NCBI GenBank assembly: GCA_002069785.1 | Contig: MWCA01000043.1 | Location: forward strand, 1 to 46,269 | From: Lentisphaerae bacterium ADurb.Bin242 | GTDB taxonomy: Bacteria; Verrucomicrobiota; Lentisphaeria; Victivallales; UBA1829 | Direction: 5' to 3' | Length of the DNA stretch: 46,269 bases | In this document: piece by piece, positions 10,201-18,099 of the stretch | How positions within the stretch are numbered: position 1 is the stretch's first letter | Layout of the letters: every line of letters starts with the position of its first letter | Notes under the pieces: generated by a model | Databases searched by the model: none | What the model saw: the letters and a program-made list of their open reading frames with translations, nothing else | What the model was told of the DNA's origin: nothing | Program-made: the position numbers and the translations under genes

Positions 10201-10602
10201 TCTGCTGTAAACAGACAGAGAATCACATTCATTGACAGCTTCCGGATGGATCGGCAGCTGCAAAGCGTAACAGTTTTTGACGCCATTGACTTTTTTGAAA
10301 CCACTGACCGGAATATCTCCATGAATCAATACTGTCCCCGGATATTTTGCACGAACAATGGTTTTCTTCCGGGAATCTCCATTGAATCGCCAGAAGACAG
10401 CTTCATGATACTTTCCTGGAAAAATCGTCAGCATGTCTCCGGGCTTCAGTGCATCGACGCCCTTTTGAATGGTACGGAAAGAGTTTGCCTCCAACAATCC
10501 GCCATTGCCGTCTTTTCCGTCCGGGGCGACAAAGAACTCTTTCGCAGATAAAATCGTACTGAATGAAATCAGTCCGCAACAGACAAGATTCCGGAATTTC
10601 AT
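7267..10602 (-). CDS. Secreted multi-domain right-handed beta-helix protein
   Basis: A 1111-aa protein. The start is set to ATG 10602 (after AAGGAG), which gives the signal peptide MKFRNLVCCGLISFSTILSA; an ORF upstream of it lacks these features. Three stretches begin with the DUF1565-type signature (FVAPDGKDGNGG, FFISPNGKDEHDG, YHVAKNGNDSSEG) at about residues 23, 410 and 745, each leading into parallel beta-helix repeats. A fibronectin-III-like segment (about 635-735, ending in SVTGLTPGMEYQYYV) separates the second and third. Such folds are typical of polysaccharide lyases, epimerases and glycosidases. I cannot name a catalytic site. Encoded between a pseudopilin and a carboxypeptidase under a GntR regulator, it is probably the extracellular or periplasmic carbohydrate-active protein of this locus. 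Confidence 0.8.
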   Translation of the reverse strand: MKFRNLVCCGLISFSTILSAKEFFVAPDGKDGNGGLLEANSFRTIQKGVDALKPGDMLTIFPGKYHEAVFWRFNGDSRKKTIVRAKYPGTVLIHGDIPVSGFKKVNGVKNCYALQLPIHPEAVNECDSLSVYSRRLSYFQGPDIASYGAYHYDEQSKTLFISTHDGGDPDKHVISISVIGNHGFRIEPLPLKEQHVENVEIDGLVFSGFNKRDLGAHQSTWGISILNPVNCRIRRCTAFMNAGGIAMENTVRSKIEYCSAYGNGTENDVSAGNIIIRSGQDSVIDNCMSFRSLTYGIRFYGRNINNILSNSISIGDLRGAIWIKPCDDLSKLSGIYSPDLVACRNSEYSVFKINDYDRSGKNGKTSLAMNKDSVVSHGRDFADPHNYDLRLQKGAALKKGFSGDNVFFISPNGKDEHDGRSIDTPWRTLKNARENSTVYFLPGKYAGGMKIDKNNVVLAGRGQNAPAVIQGAENGLDIAADNVTVCRLSFVGSENSAILCNGKDITIDRCGFSMQKIALKADSASGLAIRHSAFDRSVEKLIAAEKSDGVFAHNILMGKEILPRGFTACGNAYGVSIPPGEAGAVKIIPEFKNALSGDFSLKNEKAFRGRSLDGLSFGPYFFLYEPEDTMPDHLAPIQIGSTTASIGYTMRGMPQKALLCLKAKDAGEWSQFPDQAEECAFRSISVTGLTPGMEYQYYVVASPVMGYHLGNHYLPEGLNIRDPRSIRSPVLTFSTPLADRPSRVYHVAKNGNDSSEGTAASPFLTISQAAMKTLPGDTVIVHEGIYSETVVIPTSGTRDKPVTYQAAPGEYVWLDGTGRQMYRAFAVFGKGFLNFDGFRFKMYGTGKANSSGIFLLFGGNDISISRCFHDGRAPGYSPSMLHARNSRKISMRNSVSVGGMSSTAFVNSSEIVIENNVFKMPSIWTVIFYGKPDQSIRFANNIVTDNLRSKTDQAPLRIENLNSLAEENNIFFMRFPRDLRYIVEHLNDGADSGNEWEKIKLDEYYNLIARNKGSIFADPNIKALPKMLQWKNASERKNDMKKGIEFERNVNNYENARNPNNHHLYRQWDFSDFFASPPLFDGKGKKIGLDREQFTTFPSKPQDTSVWDSRR

Positions 10603-10615
10603 TTTTCTCCTTCTC

Positions 10616-11365
10616 TCATTCATCCACATATTTTCCCGCAAAACCGCGTGTATCCTTCAATCTTACACTGGAGACATGCCAATCCAGAAAAAGAGCGTTC
10701 GCATTTCCATTATGGCGGTAAGATATCTCTCCATTGGTGTTGACATTCGTGGCGCTGAATCCAAAAATCCTTGGATGATTGACTATATTTACGAATCCAT
10801 TCGGATTATCCTCATAGGTGCAGTCAATGCGGTAGATACGTTCAGAACTCCTTTTGATTTTTGTGATGGTCTTCTGGCTGCTGGAATCCCAGCCTGTGGC
10901 GCCGTGGAAGGCATAACTCAACGCATATTTCACCCGCGCAGAAGATTTTTCTTTCCGGAAGGTATCGCTCGGACATCTGAATACCCTGCCGAAGTTTTCC
11001 GGTACATTGTTGCTGCTGGAATTGATGGGATCATAATAGGTGCCATTGTTATACAGGAACTGGGGACAGTAATCCCTGATGCAAGTAAAGAAAGTAAAAC
11101 TGACACCATCCGGATTATTGTATTTGGCTCCGACAGGCAGGAAATCCCTGTAATCCCCCATATAAGAAACAACGTAAATCCCTATTGACTTCAAATTGTT
11201 TTTACAGGAAACTCCATAAGCCATGTTTTTCGCTTTATTGATTGCCGGGAGAAGCACTCCGACGAGGATTGCAATAATTGCAATCACAATAAGAAGTTCG
11301 ATCAATGTGAATCTTGCCTCTTTACCGGCATAGGAATGGGAACGCGTCTGTTTATCGGAATTCAT
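10616..11365 (-). CDS. Prepilin-like protein with N-terminal methylation signal
   Basis: A 249-aa protein. A short basic leader ends in the type IV prepilin cleavage and methylation site [17 protein letters not shown], followed by the hydrophobic helix, and the C-terminal region carries LFLDWHVSSVR, resembling the H-X9-DG group of pseudopilins abundant in Planctomycetes and Lentisphaerota. ATG 11365 (after AAAGAGG) is preferred over an upstream in-frame ATG at 11431 that overlaps the regulator gene. No secretion ATPase or other pilus gene is nearby, so it is an orphan. Position between regulator and beta-helix gene suggests a role in surface presentation or uptake for that one substrate; that role is unproven. 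Confidence 0.9.
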   Translation of the reverse strand: MNSDKQTRSHSYAGKEARFTLIELLIVIAIIAILVGVLLPAINKAKNMAYGVSCKNNLKSIGIYVVSYMGDYRDFLPVGAKYNNPDGVSFTFFTCIRDYCPQFLYNNGTYYDPINSSSNNVPENFGRVFRCPSDTFRKEKSSARVKYALSYAFHGATGWDSSSQKTITKIKRSSERIYRIDCTYEDNPNGFVNIVNHPRIFGFSATNVNTNGEISYRHNGNANALFLDWHVSSVRLKDTRGFAGKYVDE

Positions 11366-11427
11366 TTTTAACCTCTTTCCATATAGGATTGTTTTTTTGG
11401 AAGGCCCAAGACAGCCGGGATGAAAAG

Positions 11428-12519
11428 TCATAAAGTCGCATTCAGTTCCACCTTATAGTCAACCGTCGATTCATGCGAATAAGACGGTATATCATTTTTC
11501 AGGATAAGCTCGACGGCCATTGTGCCGATCCGGCGTGCATTTGGAACAATGGAGGTGACAGGAGGAATGTGTTTCATCATGAATTCAAATCCTCCAAATG
11601 AAATCAGCGATGCCCTGGTGCCGAAGAGACATTGCCCGTGGAGGCGGGCCATGATATCCCTGCTGAAATAATCCGAGGATGAAAAAGCCAGTATTTTTTC
11701 TGAAGAAGAAAGAATTTTCTGTTCCAGCTCCGACATCAGCTCCACATCCCGCTGCGAGGAAACCAACACCTTGTCCCGGTAATAAATAGATTCCTCCGGA
11801 ATGCCGTTTTTCATTAATTCCTCCTGGAAACGTGTGCACAACAGCCGGTTGCCGCCCCAGGGATTGGCATGTTCATATATAAAAAACTCACGGGCATTGG
11901 ATTTCAATGCCAGCAGCGCCGCATCTTCCGCACATTTTTCAAAGGGAATGGAAACCGTTTTGACAGGTAATTCGCTGCGCCGTCCGGCAACGACGCACGG
12001 CATATTGCCGCAAAAGGGAAGAATATGCTTTTTTATCATGGCATCGGGATAAAGCATGTCAAGAATGAGTCCGGCTGGATTCCTGATGGATCGGATGTCA
12101 TGGAGAAGATTCTCCATGTGCGAATCGGAAACCGAATGTCCGCGCAGGGTGAAGATTGTTTTCGGGAAATAAAGATTGAAACCTTGTTCCAAAGCCTTGG
12201 TCATCATTCCCTCGGAAATCCGGTTGATGAAGTTGTCGTGCTCCGTAATTTCTCTGGGCGCACGAAATGCCATGATCAATGTATTTCCCTCACTGGTTCC
12301 GGCAGAGGAATCCGCGACAAAATATCCTGTTCCGTCCCGCCTGATTATTTTCCCTTCTTGCGCCAGATCCTTGAATACCCGCAAAACTGTGATCTGGCTG
12401 ACATTGTACTGTCGGGAAAGTTCACGGATCGACGCAATGCGGTCACCCGGCCTCAATGTCCCGCTATTGATGGAATGGCGGATTTCTTCGGTTATGATTT
12501 TGTATATTGGGACAGACAT
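11428..12519 (-). CDS. GntR-type repressor with LacI-like sensor domain
   Basis: A 363-aa protein. Residues 1-70 form a GntR winged helix (PIYKIITEEIRHSINSG, then the recognition region YNVSQITVLRVFKDL and the GTGYFV wing). Residues about 75-363 resemble the periplasmic-binding-protein fold of LacI regulators, ending in IGTMAVELIL, as in AraR-type sugar repressors. ATG 12519 follows a GAGG ribosome-binding site and starts at the conserved domain. It is the first gene of its operon, so it is probably autoregulated and derepressed by a sugar. The ligand is unknown. Confidence 0.88.
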   Translation of the reverse strand: MSVPIYKIITEEIRHSINSGTLRPGDRIASIRELSRQYNVSQITVLRVFKDLAQEGKIIRRDGTGYFVADSSAGTSEGNTLIMAFRAPREITEHDNFINRISEGMMTKALEQGFNLYFPKTIFTLRGHSVSDSHMENLLHDIRSIRNPAGLILDMLYPDAMIKKHILPFCGNMPCVVAGRRSELPVKTVSIPFEKCAEDAALLALKSNAREFFIYEHANPWGGNRLLCTRFQEELMKNGIPEESIYYRDKVLVSSQRDVELMSELEQKILSSSEKILAFSSSDYFSRDIMARLHGQCLFGTRASLISFGGFEFMMKHIPPVTSIVPNARRIGTMAVELILKNDIPSYSHESTVDYKVELNATL

Positions 12520-12560
12520 ATCGCCTCATCTCCATTAAATAGTATTTCATCAGTAGTAAT

Positions 12561-12588
12561 ATTATATCTTATATTTTTATTTTGTCAA
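12561..12588 (-). promoter_or_regulatory. Promoter of the GntR operon
   Basis: On the minus strand TTGACA (12588-12583) and TATAAT (12566-12561) are 16 bases apart, a near-consensus sigma-70-type promoter. The stretch between it and the GntR start (12520-12560) contains imperfect TACTA-rich repeats that could be the GntR operator, but I see no clean palindrome. Confidence 0.75.
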
Positions 12589-12711
12589 GAGCCTTTTTCT
12601 ATTTTTTTTCATTTTTTATGAATGTTCATCGGAGCTATCCAGGCTGGAAATGAAGCTATTTAAAAATGAGAACATTCAATTGCAGTCCGCTGATTCTTTT
12701 TCAGGGGACAC

Positions 12712-12740
12712 TTGAAATAATCCAGATTAGATGTTATAAT
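12712..12740 (+). promoter_or_regulatory. Promoter of the sugar isomerase gene
   Basis: TTGAAA (12712-12717) and TATAAT (12735-12740) with a 17-base spacer. Transcription would start near 12747, about 47 bases before the ATG. It diverges from the GntR operon promoter about 125 bases away. Confidence 0.75.
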
Positions 12741-12793
12741 AAATCCTATAAAAAATCAAGGGTTCAGTCAATTTCCAAAAAAGGGAGTAATTC

Positions 12794-13687
12794 ATGGCGG
12801 GAATACATTTTTCCATTGCCTCCGACGTGGCGACGCATTGCGAAACACCGGAAGAAGTTGTACTCTACTTAAGAGCTTGCGGGTGGGAATACATTCAGCC
12901 GTCTGTTGCGTTTGGACAAATGCTGGTGGAGCGTGGCAGAACAAGTTGGAGCCACTTTCGCCGTTGGGCGGAATCCGAAGGGGTTCATTTTGAACAAGGG
13001 CATCTGTTGAATGGAATCGATTTAGCCGCTTCCGATCGCCTGAAACGGCAAGATGATGTGGAAAAAGTCAAACGCTGGTGCGATCTCTTTGAAGAACTTG
13101 GCATTATTGCCGGGGCAGTTCATCCCGGAACATGGGAAAGCATTTTCGGCAGTGTTCCCGTGGAGGAAACATTACAGTATCTGGCGGAGTCCCTGCATGA
13201 ACTGGGGGAATATACAAAAGGCCGCCATCTCAGGATTGCCCTGGAAAATTGTCCGGACAGCGTCCAGTCTCCGGAAACCATCGTGCAAATGGTCAACTCG
13301 AGCGGGTGTGAGAATATTGGTTTCTGCTTCGATACTGGTCATTTGAATCTGACTGCCGCAGACCCCGGCGAATACATTCGGGCATGTGGGAAAAAACTCT
13401 TTTCACTGCATTTGAACGACAATTCCGGGCTTCATTTTCACGGCGAACTCAAGAAAGGGTATTGGTATCCAGACGATTTACATCTCTTTCCCGGCTTTTT
13501 CAAACAATCCGTGGATTGGAAAAAAGTAATTTCCGCACTTCATGAAATCGGTTATGAGAATGCTTATAATTTTGAGATTTCTCTTACGGCGCCGAACGAA
13601 CAATATCGAAAAGCGGCGTTGCAAAATGCCGTAAGCATGGCAAAAACGATTTTTACTCCCGCGGGGGCTGATTCGTGGTGGCGCTGA
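12794..13687 (+). CDS. TIM-barrel sugar phosphate isomerase/epimerase-like protein
   Basis: A 297-aa protein of the xylose-isomerase-like/AP endonuclease 2 superfamily. Metal-binding positions are visible: His110 (AVHPG), Glu151 (ALENC), Asp180 and His183 (CFDTGHLNL), His206 (LHLNDN) and a C-terminal Glu in NFEIS. Such proteins isomerise or epimerise free or phosphorylated sugars in the cytoplasm. ATG 12794 is preceded by AAAGGGAG. It has its own promoter, diverges from the GntR operon, and may serve either that locus or the LacI operon downstream. The substrate is not deducible. Confidence 0.85.
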   Translation: MAGIHFSIASDVATHCETPEEVVLYLRACGWEYIQPSVAFGQMLVERGRTSWSHFRRWAESEGVHFEQGHLLNGIDLAASDRLKRQDDVEKVKRWCDLFEELGIIAGAVHPGTWESIFGSVPVEETLQYLAESLHELGEYTKGRHLRIALENCPDSVQSPETIVQMVNSSGCENIGFCFDTGHLNLTAADPGEYIRACGKKLFSLHLNDNSGLHFHGELKKGYWYPDDLHLFPGFFKQSVDWKKVISALHEIGYENAYNFEISLTAPNEQYRKAALQNAVSMAKTIFTPAGADSWWR

Positions 13688-13688
13688 T

Positions 13689-13753
13689 CCGGCAAACAGC
13701 ATGAGCCGGCTTGCCGGAACAGGGAGGTTCGGAAAAATGCTTCCCGCCTGTTC
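13689..13753 (+). other. Weak inverted repeats after the isomerase gene
   Basis: CCGGCAA (13689-13695) can pair with TTGCCGG (13711-13717), and GAACAGG (13717-13723) with CCTGTTC (13747-13753). Neither is followed by a clear T-run, so termination here is uncertain. The rest of the gap before the LacI promoter holds no gene. Confidence 0.3.
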
Positions 13754-13823
13754 CCTTGAGCCTGAATTTTCCCTGATGTGAAACAAATTGTGAAATTTCC
13801 ATGATTTTTTTTGATTGCATGCC

Positions 13824-13852
13824 TTGAATTCCATTTTTCGCTGTTCTATATT
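13824..13852 (+). promoter_or_regulatory. Promoter of the LacI operon
   Basis: TTGAAT (13824-13829) and TATATT (13847-13852) with a 17-base spacer. Transcription would begin near 13859, about 40 bases before the lacI-family start. No perfect LacI-type palindrome is visible in the leader. Confidence 0.65.
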
Positions 13853-13899
13853 ACGATTACACGAGCAATCTGAATCATGCGTTTACGAGGTGTCTGTTT

Positions 13900-15009
13900 A
13901 TGCCGGTTACGATGAAAGATATCGCAATGTTGATTGGAATATCCCGCCAGGCAGTCGCGGCGGCGCTGGAAGGCAACGGCGGCAGCCGGGTCTCGCCGGA
14001 AACGCGGGAGAAGGTTTTGAAGCTGGCCCATGAATTGAACTACATTCCGAACGCAGCGGCACGCAGCCTGAAAGGCGGGACGACAAAAACAATCGGAATT
14101 CTGGCGTCGCCGGGAACGCCGTATTCCGACGCTGTTTTTGCCGAGATATGCCAGATATTGAGGTCGCACGGATACAGTTACCTGGCGGCGGACCTCATCC
14201 CGCAGATATCCGAATTGCCGCAGGTCTGCCAGGCGCTGGCCTCGCGGGGAGTGGATGGAATGATTGTCATAGGAGCTTCCAAGACGCCTCCGAAATATCT
14301 GATGCCCGATATTCCGATTGTTTTCTGCCGGACGATATGCGGTCTTTCGGATATTGACATCGATAAAGAGCAGACCGGCTATCTGGGCACGTCGCATCTG
14401 CTGGAGCACGGCCACGAGGCGGTCTCCTATCTCGGGATTCACCATCAAGGAATCAATCTCCGGGAAAGAGGCTGGCAAAGGGCGCTGCACACTCACGGAG
14501 CAAAGGGGACCCGGATTGATCTTCATACGCTGAAAGGTTCCGCGGAACAGCTGGAAAAAATCCTTCGCAAAGAAAAAGTCACCGCACTTTTCTGTTCCAA
14601 CGATTTTCTGGCGGCAAAAGTTACCCGTTACCTGAGTAGGCGCGGCTGGAAAATTCCCGACGACATTGCGCTTGTCGGATGCGACGGCAACAGCTTCATC
14701 GAATACACCACCCCTTCCATTTCGACGGTCATTCAGCCTTTGCATCCGCTGGCGGAACAGTGTGTGGAATTGATTCTGAACCGGGTGAAAAATCGGATAT
14801 GCGGGGTGATTCTGGAGAGAATCAACATTGCCCCCAGGCTCTGGACGGGCGGGAGCTGCGGCTGTCCGGAACATCCGTTCGATCTTCTTTTCCGCCTCAA
14901 TTGCACGGGAACACTGGAAAAAGATTACCGACTGAATTTCAACATCAGTCTTTGGGATGAAACGGGCCGAAAAATAACCAAGACACCAAACCGGGGAGAT
15001 TCACAATGA
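13900..15009 (+). CDS. LacI-family transcriptional regulator
   Basis: A 369-aa protein with the LacI helix-turn-helix and hinge at residues 4-60 (MKDIAMLIGISRQAVAAAL, then NYIPNAAARSLKGG) and a periplasmic-binding-protein-like sensor domain (IGILASPG onward, NDFLAAKV and GCDGNSF later). ATG 13900 is placed by the conserved domain and a nearby AGGTG. The stop overlaps the start of the next gene by 4 bases, so regulator and enzymes form one unit. By family it should repress the operon until a sugar or sugar phosphate binds. Confidence 0.92.
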   Translation: MPVTMKDIAMLIGISRQAVAAALEGNGGSRVSPETREKVLKLAHELNYIPNAAARSLKGGTTKTIGILASPGTPYSDAVFAEICQILRSHGYSYLAADLIPQISELPQVCQALASRGVDGMIVIGASKTPPKYLMPDIPIVFCRTICGLSDIDIDKEQTGYLGTSHLLEHGHEAVSYLGIHHQGINLRERGWQRALHTHGAKGTRIDLHTLKGSAEQLEKILRKEKVTALFCSNDFLAAKVTRYLSRRGWKIPDDIALVGCDGNSFIEYTTPSISTVIQPLHPLAEQCVELILNRVKNRICGVILERINIAPRLWTGGSCGCPEHPFDLLFRLNCTGTLEKDYRLNFNISLWDETGRKITKTPNRGDSQ

Positions 15010-17318
15010 AAAAAATCCTGTTATTTTCAGGACTGTTCATGATGTTTTTCTATTCCGCAGTATGGGCGGAAGAATATCGCATCACCTGTAAAGTCACGGC
15101 GCCGGAAACGAAAAATGTCCTGCTATGCGACGGAGAGAAATTTTATCCGGTTGCGGCGGACGGCTCCTGCAATTTCACGGTCACAACAGACTGCGAACCG
15201 TTCGTCTACATTCTTTTTCCGGATAATATGCAGACAGCCGGGAAAAGCTCTTTCGCACTGACTCCCGGAGAAAACCGGATCGCTTTCCAACTGGAAAAGC
15301 GCAAATCCGTTCCGGCGAAATTCACATTCATTCATGGAAGCGACATCCAATACGACTTCCTGAAAAAAAAGGATGAACTGGCAAACGACATGGCGGAGAT
15401 CCGCGACGTCATGAAGGAATATGACTGCGCCTTCATCACTTTTCCCGGCGACCTGTCGGAATTCGGGGAACCGGCGCAGCTGGAAAAACTCAGGGAGGAG
15501 ATGGAACGCGCGGCTTTTCCCCGTTACCCGATCTGGGGCGGACATGACGGTTTGAAGTCGGAACCGAAGTTGAAAAACTTCACGAAATGTTTCGGTGCGC
15601 CGTACTACTCCTGGAACTACGGCGGGATTCACTTCATGGCTCCGGTGTCGGAATACCGGCTCCTGTCCCGAATGGAGCAGGAGCGCCAGTTCAAGTGGAT
15701 GGATGCAGACTTCAAGCTCCTTCCTCCCGGGACGCCAGTTATGCTCGTAACCCACGATCCGCCCCGCATTGGGGAATATATCGAAAAACGCATCCGGGAA
15801 AACAATCTGCGTCTCCTGGGGTATCTGGGCGCGCATTACCATTATGACAATATCTTTTATTCCAACAAAATCCTTTCTCTTTACAATGCTCCTCTCCGGG
15901 CGCATGACACCGGAACGTTCACCAAAAAACTGCGCCTGATCGAATGTTCCGCAAAAGACGGCATTCTTTCCACACGTTCCCGTTATCTCAACCAGCGCAA
16001 ACGAATCCATTCCATCCTCTGGGGAAAGCAAAACCTGATTGCCTTCGTTTACGATACAGTCCATGAGGCAAAACGGGTTGTCTGCCTTGACGGCAACGGG
16101 CTGCGGACGGAATTGAAACGCACAGGCGACTTCGTCTGGACGGCGGAGCTGCCGGGAGACCGTGCATATACAGGAAAACCGCTGACATTTGAAGTCGATG
16201 CGGGGCAGGGAAGCTGGTCGAAACAGATCGTGCCGTCCCATGCGCCGGAACTGCTCTGGTGCCATGCCACGGGAAACACGTTTTTCCGTTATCCGACCCC
16301 ATCGGTCCGCGGCGATCGGCTCTTCCTGGGTTTGAGCGCGGAAAATCCGGATGGCGTTTCCGGAGGCGTGCTCTGTCTCGACAGACAAACGGGGAAACAA
16401 CTCTGGCGGACATTGCGCGGGGTCAATATCTCCGCCGGAGTCGTCTCCGACGGGATTTCCGTCTATGCCCTGACCAATGACGGTGAACTGCTGACGCTGG
16501 ACGCCAAAGATGGAAAACTGCTCCGCAGGCAGAATCTGGAAATACCCGGGGTAAAAGAAAGTCCCGCCTCATGGAGGCAGGCTCAGTCGCCGTTGTGTCT
16601 TGCCGAAGGAAAACTTCTGGTCCACTATTTTCACAACCGCGGCGGATATCTTCACTGTATCGATCCGGCAACCGGGAAAGCGCTCTGGAAGAAGCCCGCG
16701 TTTCTCGGTCCCGGACAGATGGCGCACGGCTTCAGCGCAAAACATGGAAGGCTCTTCTTCAGCGGCACGGACTGCTACGGCGTCCTGGACCTGAACAACG
16801 GTTCGGATATCTGGCGCACACAAGAAAACATCAAGTCCAGCGCCGGAGTTCCTCTGATAACGGATTCCGCCGTTTATTATTATCTGCGCAGTTCCTTGCG
16901 CAAGGTTGATCCGGCAACGGGGAAGGTGTTCTGGAAACTGGGAGTGCCGGGCAGCATCAACTCCATCGGCGGAATTGTACCGGCAGACGGCAAGCTGATC
17001 GCCTTTTCCACAAATGCCATCATCAGCATCGAAGAGGAAACGGGGAAACGGCTGAACCGTGTCAACCTTGAACCCCTCCCGGCGTCTTCCGGAGTCAAAT
17101 TCCAGTTTCTCGCAAATACGTCCGCTCCCGTTACGGTCAACGGGAAGGTGATCGTGGCCGGGGACGACGGCACGGTGTACCGGGTCGATCCCGCAACAGC
17201 CCAGCCATCCCGGATTCTTTCCGCGGGAAGCGCGTTCAAAGGAGCGCCCGCCGTGGTTCAGGATATGGTTTATCTGGTCGGTTATGAAGGGAATGTCTAT
17301 GCAATCCAAATCAAATAG
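15006..17318 (+). CDS. Secreted calcineurin-like phosphoesterase fused to a PQQ-type beta-propeller
   Basis: A 770-aa protein with a signal peptide (about residues 1-21, cleaved near VWA-EE). Residues about 100-300 form a metallophosphoesterase: HGSDIQ, FPGDLSE, WGGHDG, VTHDPPR and GAHYHYD correspond to the usual DxH, GD, GNHD, H and GHxH blocks. Two are altered, with Gln for the first His and Gly for the Asn of GNHD. Residues about 390-770 are repeats of the PQQ-like propeller, with recurring CLDRQTGKQLWR, CIDPATGKALWK and KVDPATGKVFWK strands. The fusion suggests periplasmic or surface hydrolysis of a phosphoester, with the propeller as binding platform; function is inferred from fold only. 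Confidence 0.8.
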   Translation: MKKILLFSGLFMMFFYSAVWAEEYRITCKVTAPETKNVLLCDGEKFYPVAADGSCNFTVTTDCEPFVYILFPDNMQTAGKSSFALTPGENRIAFQLEKRKSVPAKFTFIHGSDIQYDFLKKKDELANDMAEIRDVMKEYDCAFITFPGDLSEFGEPAQLEKLREEMERAAFPRYPIWGGHDGLKSEPKLKNFTKCFGAPYYSWNYGGIHFMAPVSEYRLLSRMEQERQFKWMDADFKLLPPGTPVMLVTHDPPRIGEYIEKRIRENNLRLLGYLGAHYHYDNIFYSNKILSLYNAPLRAHDTGTFTKKLRLIECSAKDGILSTRSRYLNQRKRIHSILWGKQNLIAFVYDTVHEAKRVVCLDGNGLRTELKRTGDFVWTAELPGDRAYTGKPLTFEVDAGQGSWSKQIVPSHAPELLWCHATGNTFFRYPTPSVRGDRLFLGLSAENPDGVSGGVLCLDRQTGKQLWRTLRGVNISAGVVSDGISVYALTNDGELLTLDAKDGKLLRRQNLEIPGVKESPASWRQAQSPLCLAEGKLLVHYFHNRGGYLHCIDPATGKALWKKPAFLGPGQMAHGFSAKHGRLFFSGTDCYGVLDLNNGSDIWRTQENIKSSAGVPLITDSAVYYYLRSSLRKVDPATGKVFWKLGVPGSINSIGGIVPADGKLIAFSTNAIISIEEETGKRLNRVNLEPLPASSGVKFQFLANTSAPVTVNGKVIVAGDDGTVYRVDPATAQPSRILSAGSAFKGAPAVVQDMVYLVGYEGNVYAIQIK

Positions 17319-17336
17319 AAGGAAGGAGAATTGGAA

Positions 17337-18083
17337 ATGAATAAAAGAGAATTCACATTGATCGAGCTCCTGATCGTTGTTGCGATCATTGCCATTCTTG
17401 CCGGAATGCTGCTGCCCGCTTTGAACAAGGCGAGGCTCAGCGCACAGTCTTCCTCCTGTGTCAGCAATCAAAGACAGCTCGGTCTGGCACTGGTGGGGTA
17501 TGCCGGCGACTGCAACGGGCATTTTCCCTTTGTTGACTATGACGGTATCGGCGGATCAAGTGTCAGAATCACATGGGCGTATTCCCTGAACTACACAAAT
17601 TATGTAAAGAATAATAAGATCCTCTTTTGCGATGCGGCGGCTCCCGGTTTTACCTCCGCGACCGGCATGGAACGTTCAAGAAAGGACGGTCCTTACACCT
17701 GCATACGATATCCGAACTCTTCCTTGGAATATTACCGCTTCATCAACTACGGGATCAATGTCCACTATCTTGTGAGCAACCGGGGGTATTGGAACGGCAG
17801 TGATGGAAATGCACTGGTGACGCAGAAAATCGACCATGTGGTAAATCCCTCGGAGAAAGTTATGACCGCGGACGCCTGGGCAAAGACAGGATTCTACGGA
17901 CGTTACATTGTTTCATCGAGCCTGCCGTCGGAAGCCAGCAACGGCATGAACGATTGCCACAACAACGGCACGAATATTCTCTGGTGCGACGGGCATGTGT
18001 CACAATGGAGAATGGCGCGGATAACGCTCCAGAACGGAACCACTGCCAATATCCAGAAATATTTCAACGTCCTGAAAAAGTAA
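17337..18083 (+). CDS. Prepilin-like protein with N-terminal methylation signal (second copy)
   Basis: A 248-aa protein starting [20 protein letters not shown], a five-residue leader directly at the prepilin peptidase site, then the helix [13 protein letters not shown]. The C-terminal [13 protein letters not shown] is the DG-type motif of the H-X9-DG pseudopilin group. ATG 17337 has GGAAGGAG eight bases upstream; a TTG two codons earlier is less likely. It sits within the LacI operon, as the first copy sits within the GntR operon, and lacks any neighbouring pilus machinery. Confidence 0.92.
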   Translation: MNKREFTLIELLIVVAIIAILAGMLLPALNKARLSAQSSSCVSNQRQLGLALVGYAGDCNGHFPFVDYDGIGGSSVRITWAYSLNYTNYVKNNKILFCDAAAPGFTSATGMERSRKDGPYTCIRYPNSSLEYYRFINYGINVHYLVSNRGYWNGSDGNALVTQKIDHVVNPSEKVMTADAWAKTGFYGRYIVSSSLPSEASNGMNDCHNNGTNILWCDGHVSQWRMARITLQNGTTANIQKYFNVLKK

Positions 18084-18099
18084 CGCAAGGAAGAATGCC

